Source: Gnetum montanum (Eukaryota > Streptophyta > Gnetopsida > Gnetales > Gnetaceae). From it: a stretch of DNA of 51,131 nt. The notes under the pieces are model-generated. The model had not been told where the DNA came from, ran no database searches, and was given only the letters and a program-made list of their open reading frames with translations. The stretch is taken from the NCBI GenBank assembly GCA_015680685.1, contig MNCI01037504.1, positions 287,116 through 338,246 of the forward strand. The letters are read 5' to 3'. A program made the position numbers and the translations under genes. Positions 10,101 through 19,066 of the stretch are shown here, one piece after another. The first letter of the stretch is position 1. Each line of letters opens with the position of its first letter.

Positions 10101-13100
10101 ACATCTCCTTGTCCTTGCCTTTATCAATTTAAATTTAAATATATCCTTTACATTTAAGGGCTTGCCGAATTTCAATAAAGTATACTTATATAAAAATGGA
10201 TCATCACCTAAAGCTTAAATGCTCATCCCACCAAGCAGGCTTCCAGAAGGTTTGGTGGATGAGCGAAAGCATAACTTCTTCAAGTGGTAATACCCAGGCT
10301 TGAATCCACATCTTCCAACTTAAGAAACAATACCTTACCATCTCTCCCAATGATGATCCCTAAAGGATAAGTATATAGAAGGTAAAATAATTAAATAATA
10401 CACATGTATCAAATTGAAACTGTTAACACTCCTAGGTGTCAATACTATATAATACAAAGCTATTTTAAGAACAAAAGAAACAAAACAGTAGTGCTGTTGC
10501 ATTTTAACTATTTTAAGAAATACCTTTTTCTTTGACAATGTGTTCTTAGGAGACAAAATCTCGGGTCTGACATAATTCTTTCCTCGGTAAAACATTATTG
10601 TATTGTCCTTCATTATATCAATGACAATGCCTCCACTCAATCTGGATATTTCCTCTGCATATTGATGAATCTGACCAGGTTTGCATGGTTTACATATGAC
10701 CTTCACAGTTTCATGCTTTTTCCAGTGAAGATGCATGTTTAGGATGACTCCTCCAATTACTCCTCGAACTCCAACAGGCACGTAGTTTTTGAGTTTTTGA
10801 CCCATCCGCTTTAAAGTAAACCGTTCTTCAGCTGTCAATGCCTCAGGGTCATTCATTTGAGCTGAAATCTTTGGAGTCTCATACTTTGATATTTTCTCAA
10901 CCAGCCATGATTCCTTTCTTTTAGCCTGGAATTGTTATCATTACATATAAAAAGTGACCAACAGTGTTACTAGCAATACGAAAATAGCAGCTCAATGAAA
11001 TTTTATATATTATCAAAAAAAAACCCAGAAAAAAGAGGAAAAGAAAAGAAAAACAAAACACACATATAGATTACTCATGATCCTATTTTATATGCAAAGG
11101 CAGGTACCTTTTCAAGTTTATACTTAATTCTGACTTCTGGGTTTGATGATTTTAACTTCTTTCTCGCCTTCAGTCGAAAAAATCTAAGTTCATTTCTTTT
11201 TGCCTTCTTAGATTTCTTTTTCTTATTCTGTTTGATGTGATTTTGTTTATCTGATGCAGTCGTGTTGCTGTCATCTCTAACATTGAATCTTACAATACCA
11301 TCCCTTACATACAACTTTAACCCACTGCACATAAATCTAACACCAAAAAATGATGATTTTGTCAACCAAAAGGAGACTTGAGGTGCTGTAAAGTGACCTC
11401 TTAACCCCCATTGCTCAGAAACTCGAAATTGTTGTTCCATGCCCTCATAACGTATGATGCCACCAATGCCTCCAATCAGTGCTCGAGGTAGACAGTTCCT
11501 GTCCATCCAAAATCAATATATCTGTCTATGGAGAAGTCAGCTTTCATAAATTAACAGCCATAACTTCTTTGCTGGACCTGGAAACATATAATATACTATT
11601 CTACTTGAATTTAATTAAGTGTCAAATCCTAAAACTTCTAATTTATCAAGATTTTTACCTTCTGCATAGTTGAATTTGCCCATGTATGCCATAAAATCCG
11701 AAGGTTATATGATTGGTTAACTATAATTCAAAGAAAGACAGTAATGCAAACTATCAATAATTTGTTTCATTGCACACACACCACAAAATGTTTCATAGTT
11801 CTCATTAAACAAAATAGTAAGCTTTCGTTAATAACCAAGCTGGTAGATTGGAAGTGGTATTAGTGTAAATAATTGGTTTACAAACGAGCAGTATAGGCAT
11901 AGTCATGTAGGCTTTTAGCCTCCTTAAGTATATTAGGAAGGAGTGATTCTATTTGTTATGAAAGAACAATTCCTTGTGTAAAAGTTCATACACATGGCAT
12001 GAGAACTCGAATGGTTAAATTTTGTGCCATCGCAAAATTTAAGTTACACGGTCAATTCAGCTAGGCAAGGCTTAGCTTTATAGAATTGAAATGTTGTATG
12101 CCTTAGGGGTGCAGGAACAGTAGTAACAATGTGTTTATGAAAACACTTTGGAATCACAAGAATCATTACAAATCATATTGCCCCAAAGAAAAATTTTCAC
12201 AGGTAGCAGCCTTGCACATCCCAGAAGATACATTACCACTATTCGATTTGGTAGGCATGACCATTCCTGATACTAATGCATTTAAAAATAGTGTTACAGA
12301 AAGAGAAGATAATGCTAGACAATGTTATGGACTGATTCAAATCACCAAGGTTCAACTTCAAGTTGGAAAGAGGACTGCAGCACCATCATTGATTAACTAG
12401 GCTCCTACACATCTAGATATTATTGAAAAGTATCTGCTGTACAAACAAAAGTATACAAATTGACAGAAGCAGAAATTTACAAGAGAAAAAAAAATCATAT
12501 CAAGATCAGTTACTAAGAAACCTTGCTCCTAGAACTTTTTGCTTGTTCTAAAAGAAAATAATCGTGCTGAATTTACTGAGCCTTTCACAAGAAATACTTT
12601 CTCAATAATGTCAAACTACATTTTCAAAAGCTTATCAATAACTTAAGAGTAACTAAAACGGTTACACTTCAGTCTTTCCTCTTCTTCATGGGGGATTGCT
12701 CCTAAGTTTGACATTGAATTCCACCACCCTTCCCCTAAATGCTCGTGCAGCTTTGAGAAATTTTTCCTGTATATTTAATTCATTGTCCTGATTTTTCAAT
12801 GTAGGAAATACTTTGAAGTTCATACGTAAGATCTAAGTTACTGTACCAAGACCAACAGGCCCATTGCCATTTCTAATTTAACTTCTTCACTACTACTTTA
12901 TAGAAGCTTCATTTATTTTATGTAAGACATTTTCTCTTCATAAATTTTATGTAAGATATTTTCTCCTCATGTATTTGAAACGCTAACTTAAAAGTGTATT
13001 TTTGTTTTCATTCCTGTCCTTTTTGATTTCACTTAAAAATTTCTGCAAATTTAGGAAAAATGAACAAAAGTTTCGAGACAAAAATGATGGAGAACATGAA

Positions 13101-13760
13101 GCAATGATACGTCGATATTGATGCAATTTAACTAGCTGCGTAAACTCACTATAGAACCTAGCTCGCACTTAAATGACATGCCCCAAGCACCAGCAGCTAG
13201 TGCAGAGGCAGAATATAGATACCAAGTATTTAATAACCCAATGGACAAAACATGCATAAATTATATGGCCTTAGCATGTACAGTCTCGTCAGTACCGGAA
13301 ATAGTGACAAAGGTCAAACCCTATAAGAATTAAATAAAAAGCTAGAAGCCTCTCGAAGAAATTATCGAACTTCTCTATATTTCTGAAATTTGTTTCAATA
13401 ATTCTTTGTTCATGTAGTTTCCTCGGATTGTTATTTCTCATAGAATTGATCAGCTTTGGGCATTATGGAAAAGACATTGACTAAAATTCGCTTCCACTTA
13501 TCAAATTAGCGCCGCATACTCATCGCCGCCTGATTTGTACCAAAATGACGCAAGAACTCAAGAAGGAAAGCGAATATAATACAATCTTATCAGATGTCTG
13601 AATTCAAAAAGATGGACCAGGAAAAGAAAATGCAATGGCTGAGAAGAGCATACCAGCATTTAGAATACGGAGCGCAGCGAATGCTTCCAAGTAAAAACGT
13701 GGTGTGTGCAGAAAAAGAAAGTGGCAACCTCGCTGATAAAACACGAGCCACAGACGCCAT
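3951..13760 (-). CDS. Single-CRM-domain (CRS1/YhbY) RNA-binding protein, four exons
   Basis: The coding sequence joins 13760-13654, 11498-11108, 10925-10524 and 4139-3951: 107+391+402+189 = 1089 nt, 363 codons including stop, with no internal stop. All three introns are GT-AG. Residues 1-35 (MASVARVLSARLPLSF...) are rich in Arg, Ser and Ala and lack acidic residues, like a mitochondrial or plastid targeting peptide. Residues about 108-125 are Lys-rich. Residues about 196-287 form the CRM domain, with the loop GVRG (218-221), NMHLHWKKHE and FYRGKNY. The C-terminus is a helical EKYKYEQSLEAVRHF region. Known plant homologues with one CRM domain (the CFM6-9 group) act in organelle group II intron splicing or rRNA maturation; this role is inferred by family only. 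It looks functional, unlike everything around it. Confidence 0.88.
5195..5290 (+). mobile_element. tRNA-like SINE head (tentative)
   Basis: The sequence contains CAGCTAAATTGGTAGA, close to a tRNA A box (TAGCTCAGTTGGTAGA), and 17 bases on GGGTTCAGTTTCC, close to a B box. The A-B spacing is short and no 3' tail or target duplication was identified. Confidence 0.35.
5881..6265 (+). repeat. 5' LTR of the TRIM-like element
   Basis: It matches the 3' copy from AATTAGCAATGTCAACTTT through GTGTATTTATTATGATGAAG to TTTCCAAACA. The start is uncertain by about five bases (5876 or 5881). Confidence 0.75.
6269..6280 (+). promoter_or_regulatory. Primer binding site, initiator tRNA-Met
   Basis: TGGTATCAGAGC is the classic complement of the plant initiator tRNA-Met 3' end and lies just after the LTR end CA. 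Confidence 0.85.
6281..6937 (+). other. TRIM interior, non-coding
   Basis: It holds an 84-codon frame (6569-6823) with no resemblance to gag or pol. Imperfect repeats such as TCACTGGTTTTTGCAAGA and TCACTAGTTTTTGCAAGA (around 6541 and 6619) suggest small internal duplications. Confidence 0.5.
6937..6945 (+). promoter_or_regulatory. Polypurine tract of the TRIM-like element
   Basis: GAGGGGGGG directly precedes the 3' LTR start TGATTATTAAG, the expected place for plus-strand priming. Confidence 0.7.
6946..7314 (+). repeat. 3' LTR of the TRIM-like element
   Basis: It runs from TGATTATTAAGAATTAGC to TTTAACA. It aligns along its length with the 5' copy, with many substitutions and small indels, so the insertion is old. 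Confidence 0.75.
7600..7810 (-). mobile_element. tRNA-derived SINE or tRNA pseudogene with long hairpin
   Basis: On the minus strand TAGTTTATGGTAAGAG resembles a D-arm/A box and GGTTTGATTCC a B box/T-arm. Between them GGCATGGG-AAC-CCCATGCC (7726-7744) forms a perfect 8-bp hairpin in place of the anticodon arm. This is too altered for a working tRNA, so a SINE head is more likely. Confidence 0.5.
7980..8770. repeat. AT-rich block with weak complementary ends
   Basis: The left end (GACTTTTTTTGAAAAAGTAAC near 8049-8069) and the right end (TTTACTTTTTCAAGAAGCC near 8717-8735) are partly complementary. The interior is very AT-rich with scattered acidic codons (ENDDFDSESD-like near 8275-8310). It could be a decayed DNA transposon; no transposase motif was recognised. 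Confidence 0.3.
9467..9630 (-). mobile_element. SINE copy (tRNA-derived family)
   Basis: The minus strand begins GGACCACCACTTGGAGTG, continues GATGGTAAGGTGCTTG (A-box-like) and GGGTTCAAGCTTGG (B-box-like), and ends TAGGTGATGATCC. It matches the other copies along its full 164 bases. Confidence 0.7.
9813..9980 (+). mobile_element. SINE copy (tRNA-derived family), opposite orientation
   Basis: Same family: GACATGATGTTAAGGTGTTTG, then CCTGGGTTTGAGCTTGAG (B box), then GTAGCTCCAGGTGATGATCC. It faces the copy at 9467-9630, about 180 bases away, forming an inverted pair. Confidence 0.7.
10198..10360 (-). mobile_element. SINE copy (tRNA-derived family)
   Basis: The minus strand reads GGGATCATCATTGGGAGAGA then TGGTAAGGTATTG, GGATTCAAGCCTGGG (B box) and TTTAGGTGATGATCC. 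It lies 163 bases from exon 3 of the CRM gene. Confidence 0.7.
10524..10925 (-). CDS. CRM gene exon 3 (CRM domain)
   Basis: It is entered at AATTCCAG|GCT in phase 0 after a 182-bp intron. It encodes AKRKESWLVEKISKYE, then the whole CRM fold: LTAEERFTLKRMGQKLKNY, PVGVRGVIGG (GxxG loop), NMHLHWKKHETVKVICK, YAEEISRLSGGIVIDI, NTIMFYRGKNY. It ends SKKK at AAAAAG|GTATTT. The domain is complete, with no stop or lost key residue. Confidence 0.93.
10926..11107 (-). other. CRM gene intron 2 (182 bp)
   Basis: Short phase-0 intron from donor GTACCT to acceptor AATTCCAG. It contains the A-rich run near 11020-11060 and no repeats. Confidence 0.8.
11108..11498 (-). CDS. CRM gene exon 2 (linker, Lys-rich)
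   Basis: The acceptor GGATGGACAG joins TG|G to make a Trp codon and keeps the open frame. The exon encodes GVRFMCSG, LYVRDGIVRF, then KKKKSKKAKRNELRFFRLKA and SNPEVRIKYKLEK, the segment that precedes the CRM domain in homologues. It ends in AAAAG|GTACCT, phase 0. The acceptor was chosen for phase and sequence; the polypyrimidine tract is poor, so the left edge of this exon is its least certain point. Confidence 0.8.
11499..13653 (-). other. CRM gene intron 1 (2.2 kb)
   Basis: From donor GTATGC (13653) to acceptor GGACAG (11499). It contains no recognised transposon. An imperfect tandem pair (TTTATGTAAGACATTTTCTC and TTTATGTAAGATATTTTCTC) lies at about 12917-12968. The plus-strand frame at 12131-12400 resembles nothing known and is not called. 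Confidence 0.7.
13654..13760 (-). CDS. CRM gene exon 1 (targeting peptide)
   Basis: It starts with ATG at 13760-13758. The frame is open upstream to a GTG near 13910 but holds no earlier ATG, so this is the first usable start. The context TCT-ATG-G has a weak -3 base. Thirty-five codons plus two bases end at TG, followed by the donor GTATGC. The plus-strand frame over the same bases is antisense shadow. Confidence 0.75.
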
Positions 13761-14119
13761 AGACAATTTGCATGCAGCATGCTCTGTTAGATATATCTTA
13801 GTAGCTTCCAAATGACCCTGGCAACGCAGTAGTAGTTCCGGGAAATTTTCCGTGGCTTCAATGTTGCGAATTATTCCGCCTCGGCAATTCTCGCTAAATA
13901 CTTCTGCCACGCAACTAATTTTGATATTTAAATGTGCAAGAAAAGGAACAGCATTATAGCAAGAAACTTATTTTTCAACGGCATGTATAACTTACGTTGA
14001 ACGGAAATACTTTTCCAGAATTTACAAGAATGTAAAACTCTTGGATGTATGATATTTAAGAAATACAAGATGGCTTAGATATATATATTTTTAGATATAT
14101 ATATTTTTATCTCTATTAA
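13761..14119 (-). promoter_or_regulatory. 5' leader and promoter region of the CRM gene
   Basis: The expected place for the 5' UTR and core promoter. AT-rich duplicated blocks (AGATATATATATTTTT twice, about 14082-14110) could supply TATA-like sequence, but no start site can be fixed. Transposon-type repeats begin within about 350-400 bases of the start codon, so the non-repetitive promoter is short. Confidence 0.4.
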
Positions 14120-14151
14120 TTGGTCAAGATGATGATTGGTCAAGATGATGA
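14120..14151. repeat. 16-bp tandem duplication
   Basis: ATTGGTCAAGATGATG occurs twice head to tail next to the left end of the fold-back. Confidence 0.8.
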
Positions 14152-14164
14152 TTAGCCCCACTAG

Positions 14165-14450
14165 GAAACAAAAACAAGATAACTAAAAATAGAATCATTC
14201 ATCTATGCTATGTTTCTCTACCTATTTCCCAATTTAGTTACACCCTTTTAGTCAAGTTTGTTTTGTCTTTGTTTGTTCATAGTGTTTTTGAGTTGTTATT
14301 TATGGGAGAGATTTATGTTTCAAAAACACCTTGAACAAACAAAAAAAGAACAAACTTGACTAAGAGGGTATAACTAAATTGGGAAATGGTTAGAGAAATA
14401 GAGAATGGATGAGTGATTTCATTTTTAGTTACTTGTTTTCTTGTTCTTCA
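14165..14450. repeat. Fold-back (MITE-like) inverted repeat
   Basis: Arms of about 130 bases (14165-14300 and 14318-14450) are reverse complements with scattered mismatches. The left arm carries ATTTCCCAATTTAGTTA and TAGTCAAGTTTGTT; the right carries TAACTAAATTGGGAAAT and AACAAACTTGACTA. The loop is about 20 bases. The outer edges (AATTGGTCAAGAT and ATCTCGGTCAATT) extend the pairing weakly. This is a hairpin-type non-autonomous DNA transposon or the structured end of the Helitron. Confidence 0.8.
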
Positions 14451-14472
14451 AAATTATCTCGGTCAATTGAGT

Positions 14473-14760
14473 TATCATTATAAAGGTCATTGTTATAAAA
14501 GTTAAGTTGTGAAAATGGTTTTGAAAGTTTTAAAGTTATCAATTATCATTATAAATGACATTGTTATAAAAGTTTAAGTTGTTAAAATATTATTTGAACT
14601 ATTACAATAATATTACTATTTGCATACCAACTAATATATACTATAAACATAAATCGGTAGAAATAAAATCTTTTATATTTTGTATATGAAGGAATACATT
14701 ACATAATTACTAATTGAGGAAACTTTCAAAACCATTTTCACAACTTAACTTTTACAAAGA
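14473..14760. repeat. Second inverted repeat plus internal tandem copies
   Basis: AAGTTAAGTTGTGAAAATGG with its continuation (about 14493-14530) is matched in reverse complement at 14721-14757 over about 33 bases. ATCATTATAAA-GTCATTGTTATAAAAG is also repeated directly at about 14474 and 14540. It lies between the fold-back and the Helitron helicase stop. Confidence 0.75.
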
Positions 14761-14809
14761 ACTATATGAAGGTGTAGAATAGGATTGAGGAAAAAGAAAA
14801 ATATAGTGA

Positions 14810-15204
14810 TTAGTGTGAACTTAATATGCCTACTAATTGAGCAAAATGATTTTCCTTTGCAATTCTACTATGAAGATGTTTAGCATCTAAAATCTTTCTA
14901 TATCTCTACATAGAGAAAGGAGGATGAATCTTCAAAGAGTTAATGGTCTTGACTCTAGATAATGCAACAAATGTTAGACTCGTAATTTCTTTTATCTAGT
15001 GTCATTTCTTGAAATTTATGAATAGTCATGGCCCATGCCAACTATAACAATAATTGACGCAATGCTCCTTGGACTATAGGTACAATTGGGACATGATGAG
15101 GATTACCATTATCAAAGAAACATCTGATGTATGAGTCAAAATCAACAACGTATGATGTTAATGTAGATGGCTATTTATCTGGACGATACATAATACTGTG
15201 AATT
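14810..15204 (-). pseudogene. Helitron helicase C-terminus (PIF1 motifs V-VI)
   Basis: It encodes IHSIMYRPDK, VVDFDSYI, then LAWAMTIHKFQEMTLDK, the conserved 'LAWAMTIHKSQG' helicase box with S and G replaced, then KILDAKHLHSR, and a stop at 14810-14812. In-frame stops occur (for example LLL*LAWAM). It continues from 16604 across the solo LTR. Confidence 0.85.
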
Positions 15205-15209
15205 ATGCC
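15205..15209. repeat. Target-site duplication ATGCC (left) of the solo LTR
   Basis: ATGCC lies immediately before the LTR start TGAAAAACC and recurs at 16599-16603. Confidence 0.85.
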
Positions 15210-16598
15210 TGAAAAACCACTAATTTTGGCCTAGCACTTTTAGACAAGAATCAAGCTAAGACATGCTGTTGCCCAACATGAGTACAATGTGACCAGACTT
15301 CGAGGCCTCCGAAATAGCCCCCGATGGCCCATGATTCAATAGGCAAGGTTCCCCTGGGGCCCACAAGCGACTGCACCAACTTCCAGCATTCAGAATCAAA
15401 AGTTTCGGGTTCAAAATGTTTGGTTTTGGCTAAGTACACTTTGGTTACTTTTTCAGACGCTGCACAGTGTAAGGATCAGCGTCACCAACTTTTAGAGCCC
15501 CAAAACTAAGCCAAAATGACTTGATTTCAAGGGTGTAAGTCATCCTCAGGGTCCACTATTGATAACTATGGGTCCCAGCCTTCAGAAATTCCAAATTTTA
15601 GCTCAAAATTGCAAGTTTTGGAGGTCACATTGCAGGTCACACTGCAGGCCATGCTGGGCAGTCAAATTTCTCTTATTGTACATTTCATTATAAATCCCCA
15701 TTTGTGGGCATGTCAAGCCCTCATGGTCTAAATTAAATGTACTTTCATGGGCTTGAATAACCCATAAATTGTAAAATGCAATGTACCTAGTCAAGAATGT
15801 AGCTTGCCAACACAAATCCAACTCATGCACAACTATCCAACACAGATACATTGAACCTGGTCAAAGAATGCAACTATCCAACACACATCCAACTTGTGCC
15901 AACTATCCATTGGACACATGCCACTAGATCTGCTTTCCTCTCATCTCCCAGCTGTTGATTCCATTCTTGAATTTCGTGCTCGAGCCCGGCCCAACCCTAT
16001 AAATACCCTGTCAATTCACATAAACTAGGAGGCAAAAAAAATTGGAGAGATTGGCAATTTTGAGAGAGGACAGAACCTGCAATCCTTGGGCGCTCAGCAC
16101 ACCTGATTATTGGCATCCAAGCATTTCTCATGTTCATCATATCACATCATCGCGTCATATCATCCTGGGGCTAGGTGTTTGACTTGCCATCCACATGTGT
16201 GCAACTACGCTATAACCGGTGCACATTTTTTTTAAAACAATACAATACAGTTTCATTATTGCCTTCCATTTACATTATTTACTTCGGTTTACACTTTGTT
16301 TACAATATAGCTCTGTTTATGCTTTATTTATAATTCAGTACTCTCTATTTACATTTCGTGTCACTGTTTGCATTCCGTTTACATCCCGTTTACACCGTTT
16401 ATGATAACCCCAGCGCTAGCCGTAGCTTACGCTCGGGGAAGTCCTTGGTTGATTTGTGCGTAGACCATCCAAGGCACCCTGCCTTCATTTACTTTTCCAG
16501 CTTGCCCTTAGGCAAAGGTAGGGTCAGCTGTGTGTGCCCGACGATCTCTCGGTGTCTATTTCCCTTATAGCCTTACACCGACGATTTAGGTTAGTACA
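15210..16598 (+). mobile_element. Solo LTR (1389 bp) inside the Helitron helicase gene
   Basis: It begins TGAAAAACC and ends GTTAGTACA, flanked by ATGCC on both sides. Removing it with one ATGCC turns the broken helicase into an uninterrupted GALG|IIHSIMYRPD frame, which fixes the boundaries. A TATA box, CCCTATAAATACC, lies at about 16000-16012, giving plus orientation and a long U3. The 3' third has T-rich tandem GTTTACA units and a CpG-rich end. Its family differs from Elements 1-3. It is a single LTR without interior, so it arose by LTR-LTR recombination. The short frames in it (15251-16570) are not genes. Confidence 0.88.
16268..16402 (+). repeat. Degenerate GTTTACA tandem repeats in the solo LTR
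   Basis: Units such as GTTTACA, ATTTACA and GTTTATG recur roughly every 10-20 bases (CATTTACATT, GGTTTACACTTTG, CCGTTTACATCCCG, CGTTTACACCG). They lie downstream of the TATA box, in the R/U5 region. Confidence 0.6.
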
Positions 16599-16603
16599 AT
16601 GCC
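16599..16603. repeat. Target-site duplication ATGCC (right) of the solo LTR
   Basis: Second copy of the five-base duplication. Confidence 0.85.
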
Positions 16604-17475
16604 AAGTGCACCATTCACCAATTTTGCTTCTAGCCAAAGGTTAACTGTGAGTGTAACCCTTGCACCTTCACATATAAGCAAGGATTGCTCAATATTATCA
16701 CTGTCATCATCTAAGATTATGAATCCATGGGGATCTCTATTTGCTACACACACAACAATGGGTCTCTGCATTTTTTGCGACATCTTCTATAATTAGACTT
16801 TATCCTTCGTATCATACAAATGCATTGATTCTTCAAAACCGTCTAATCCACTCAAAGTGGATGGAAGATTCATTCAAGTAGGCAAGAAATTATAGTCTTC
16901 ATCAAGTCTTTTCCCTTCTTTGATATGCATTAATACTTCCCTGAATCTTTGTTATTTAGGATCAATTTCAGACTGATGATAAACTACATCTAAAATAACA
17001 AATGTATCAAATGATTGCCAAACTCTTATAATATCTAGATTCCTAGATGCATAAGGCACAATATCAAGTGCAAGAGGAAGCCAGCCCAAATCACCTATGA
17101 GTATAATTGATCTTCCTCCAAAAACTTCATTATGATGCTTGGGAAAAATTTCTCTTAGCCTTTTATCAATGCTCTGTAATAATTTTCCTTTCACAAAACT
17201 CATTTCATCAATTATTATATATCTCACCTAGGAAAGTTGATATTGTATACTTATCTTTGTAGAGGAAGAAAGTTTTTTGTACACACCTATTCCAATATTC
17301 AAACTAAAATGAATGGTTGCTACATTAATGTTAAATGTAGCAACTCCTGTGGGTGCCATGACAAGTAAAGCATTATGTCTTTCATGACAATATTTCATGA
17401 AAGTATTACAAAGTGCACATATGAGAAATGACTTTCCCATACTAGTTGTTTTCTAGATAATCATTTGTAAAGGAG
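16604..17475 (-). pseudogene. Helitron helicase, PIF1 motifs I-IV
   Basis: From right to left: a degraded Walker A (TTSMGKSFLI at 17440 instead of GTAGTGKS), APTGVATFNINVATIHFSLN, Walker B IIIDEMSF (17220), GGRSIILIGDLGWLPLAL (usually GDFGQLPPV), VYHQSEIDP, then ICEGARVTLTVNLW and LVNGALGI, which ends at the solo LTR. This is the 5'-to-3' helicase that unwinds DNA during rolling-circle transposition. Mutated Walker A and motif III residues would abolish ATPase activity. Confidence 0.9.
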
Positions 17476-18949
17476 AAAAAACTTCATCCATTGACTATGA
17501 AAACATCATATGCCCTACAATTTTATTATAGCATTTCATTTGCTTAGCATCCAACTTATCAGAATCGTAGGTACATAGTCACAGTCAATGACAATCATGG
17601 ACCCTTCTTATTAGCAATAAAGCTTGTAGAAAACTTTGCAACATCCTCTTCCAAATATTGTAATGTCCAGTCATGCATCTTATCAACATCCCGTAGGCCA
17701 AGCATCTCCAATTCTATTATCTAAAAACAACCTATTGATAAGAGATGATGATTGAGGATTTCAAAATCATATGCTTTATGATCCTGCACCTGGGAAGTTA
17801 CATCTACAAATTATCCTTCTTCCTCTAAAGCTCGCTAGAATTCTTCTTTGGTGTTAATCTCTGATGCTACATACAGATGTTGAATGGTCAACCACTTCAT
17901 TTCAATCTCCTCATCATTATAACCAAGATCTCACTTCACATCTCTAAATAGATAATGCAACAACAACATAGCCCAACATTATTCAAAATTTTTTTGTTTC
18001 CCTTGCTTTGGTGGGATGAGAAACTTGGGATAATATCTCACAATAACATCTAGCTTTGAGTGACACAAATTATAATTTGGGTTATTTTTGTTCTTCATGT
18101 TGTAAAAGCCTATAATAATGATACATCCTACATCAAAAGCAGATGTTTCTAATACATATTAATAAGAGTTGTGTAGTTTTCAGCTTCATCAATTTTCTCT
18201 AAATTAAATTGAACTTTTTAGTGCACCTGAGAAACATTGAGTGTGCGAAAAACACGACTATAGTTTACCAAAGGAAGCTCATACAACATGTGATAGACCT
18301 CCATAATATTAATGTCTCTATCTGCAACAACATCCATCATGAGCCTTTTGTAGACTAATAAAGCATCCTCATGAAGAACCCTTGATTCTGAAATTTGTAA
18401 CAACATGTCATGAAAAGATTATGATTTCTTTTCTAATTTAGCTACATATTTTGCGATATATTTTGGACAACATATTGTGACATTACTAGCTAAAAATCTG
18501 TATTTTGCTTTCATGTGTAAAGCATCATTCTGTTATAAACATTAAACCTTGAATCGTTTCTTTGAGGAACATAACTAATCTCATTATTATATTTTGGATC
18601 TCTCTAAAGAGTGGATTCTAAAGATAATGATTAAGGAACATTATACCTAGAATTGAAAGATATGAAAGTTGAATATCTATATAATTTTTATTCCAAGATA
18701 AATTAAAGTTCACTTACTATTAAAAATGAATGCAATAATGAGGAAATAGTAAGGAAATAACAATTTGATTAGAATGTGGTACTTGCAAACTTCTCTGCCA
18801 TTACATTTTCTTAAGCATGCACCAGGTTTACAGATAGTATGTCTTTGAATAGTATTAAGCAAATAAGCATAATCAGTTTCTAAATCCATACATCGTAGTT
18901 GTTCAGCAGTCAACTCACATGGATGACACAACATATTTACACGTAAATC
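17476..18949 (-). pseudogene. Helitron Rep-helicase linker
   Basis: Recognisable patches are LDLETDYA-type sequence (MDLETDYAYLLNTIQRHT at about 18885) followed by a cysteine motif CKPGACLRKCNG, and at 18406-18218 SESRVLHEDALLVYKRLMMD and YHMLYELPLVNYSRVF. Stops separate the patches. An acceptor CCCACTTAG at 18950 marks the exon start. The domain links the HUH endonuclease to the helicase in plant Helitrons. Confidence 0.75.
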
Positions 18950-19066
18950 CTAAGTGGGAAGACAAATTGAAAGATATAACAATGGAGAAATCAATATTTG
19001 CATATTCCAAGTAATAATAACAAAAAAAATTTGTGAAAAGAACATAAAAGATAAATGACAACTTAC
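18950..19066 (-). other. Intron in the Helitron Rep gene (117 bp)
   Basis: The donor AAT|GTAAGT and the acceptor CTTCCCACTTAG|GA bracket sequence that does not fit the Rep alignment. Introns are usual in plant Helitron RepHel genes. Confidence 0.55.

Larger units (their letters stand above)
4140..10523 (-). other. 6.4-kb last intron of the CRM gene, filled with transposons
   Basis: It runs from donor GTATTT (10523) to acceptor TTTTCAG (4140). It contains a TRIM-like element, at least three copies of one SINE family, one tRNA-like SINE head and an AT-rich fold-back. No exon-like sequence is seen inside; the short frames at 6569, 8837, 9836 and 9912 lie in or beside repeats. Confidence 0.8.

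Noticed and set aside
12131-12400. Plus-strand 89-codon frame in CRM intron 1
   Set aside because: It begins at a non-ATG codon in context, has no recognisable domain and no promoter or neighbouring exon.
13594-13815. Plus-strand 73-codon frame over the CRM first exon
   Set aside because: It is antisense to exon 1, whose minus-strand reading fits a targeting peptide and splices in frame to the CRM domain.
16219-16570. Two overlapping frames near 16.2-16.6 kb
   Set aside because: They lie wholly in the solo LTR and reflect the GTTTACA repeat field.
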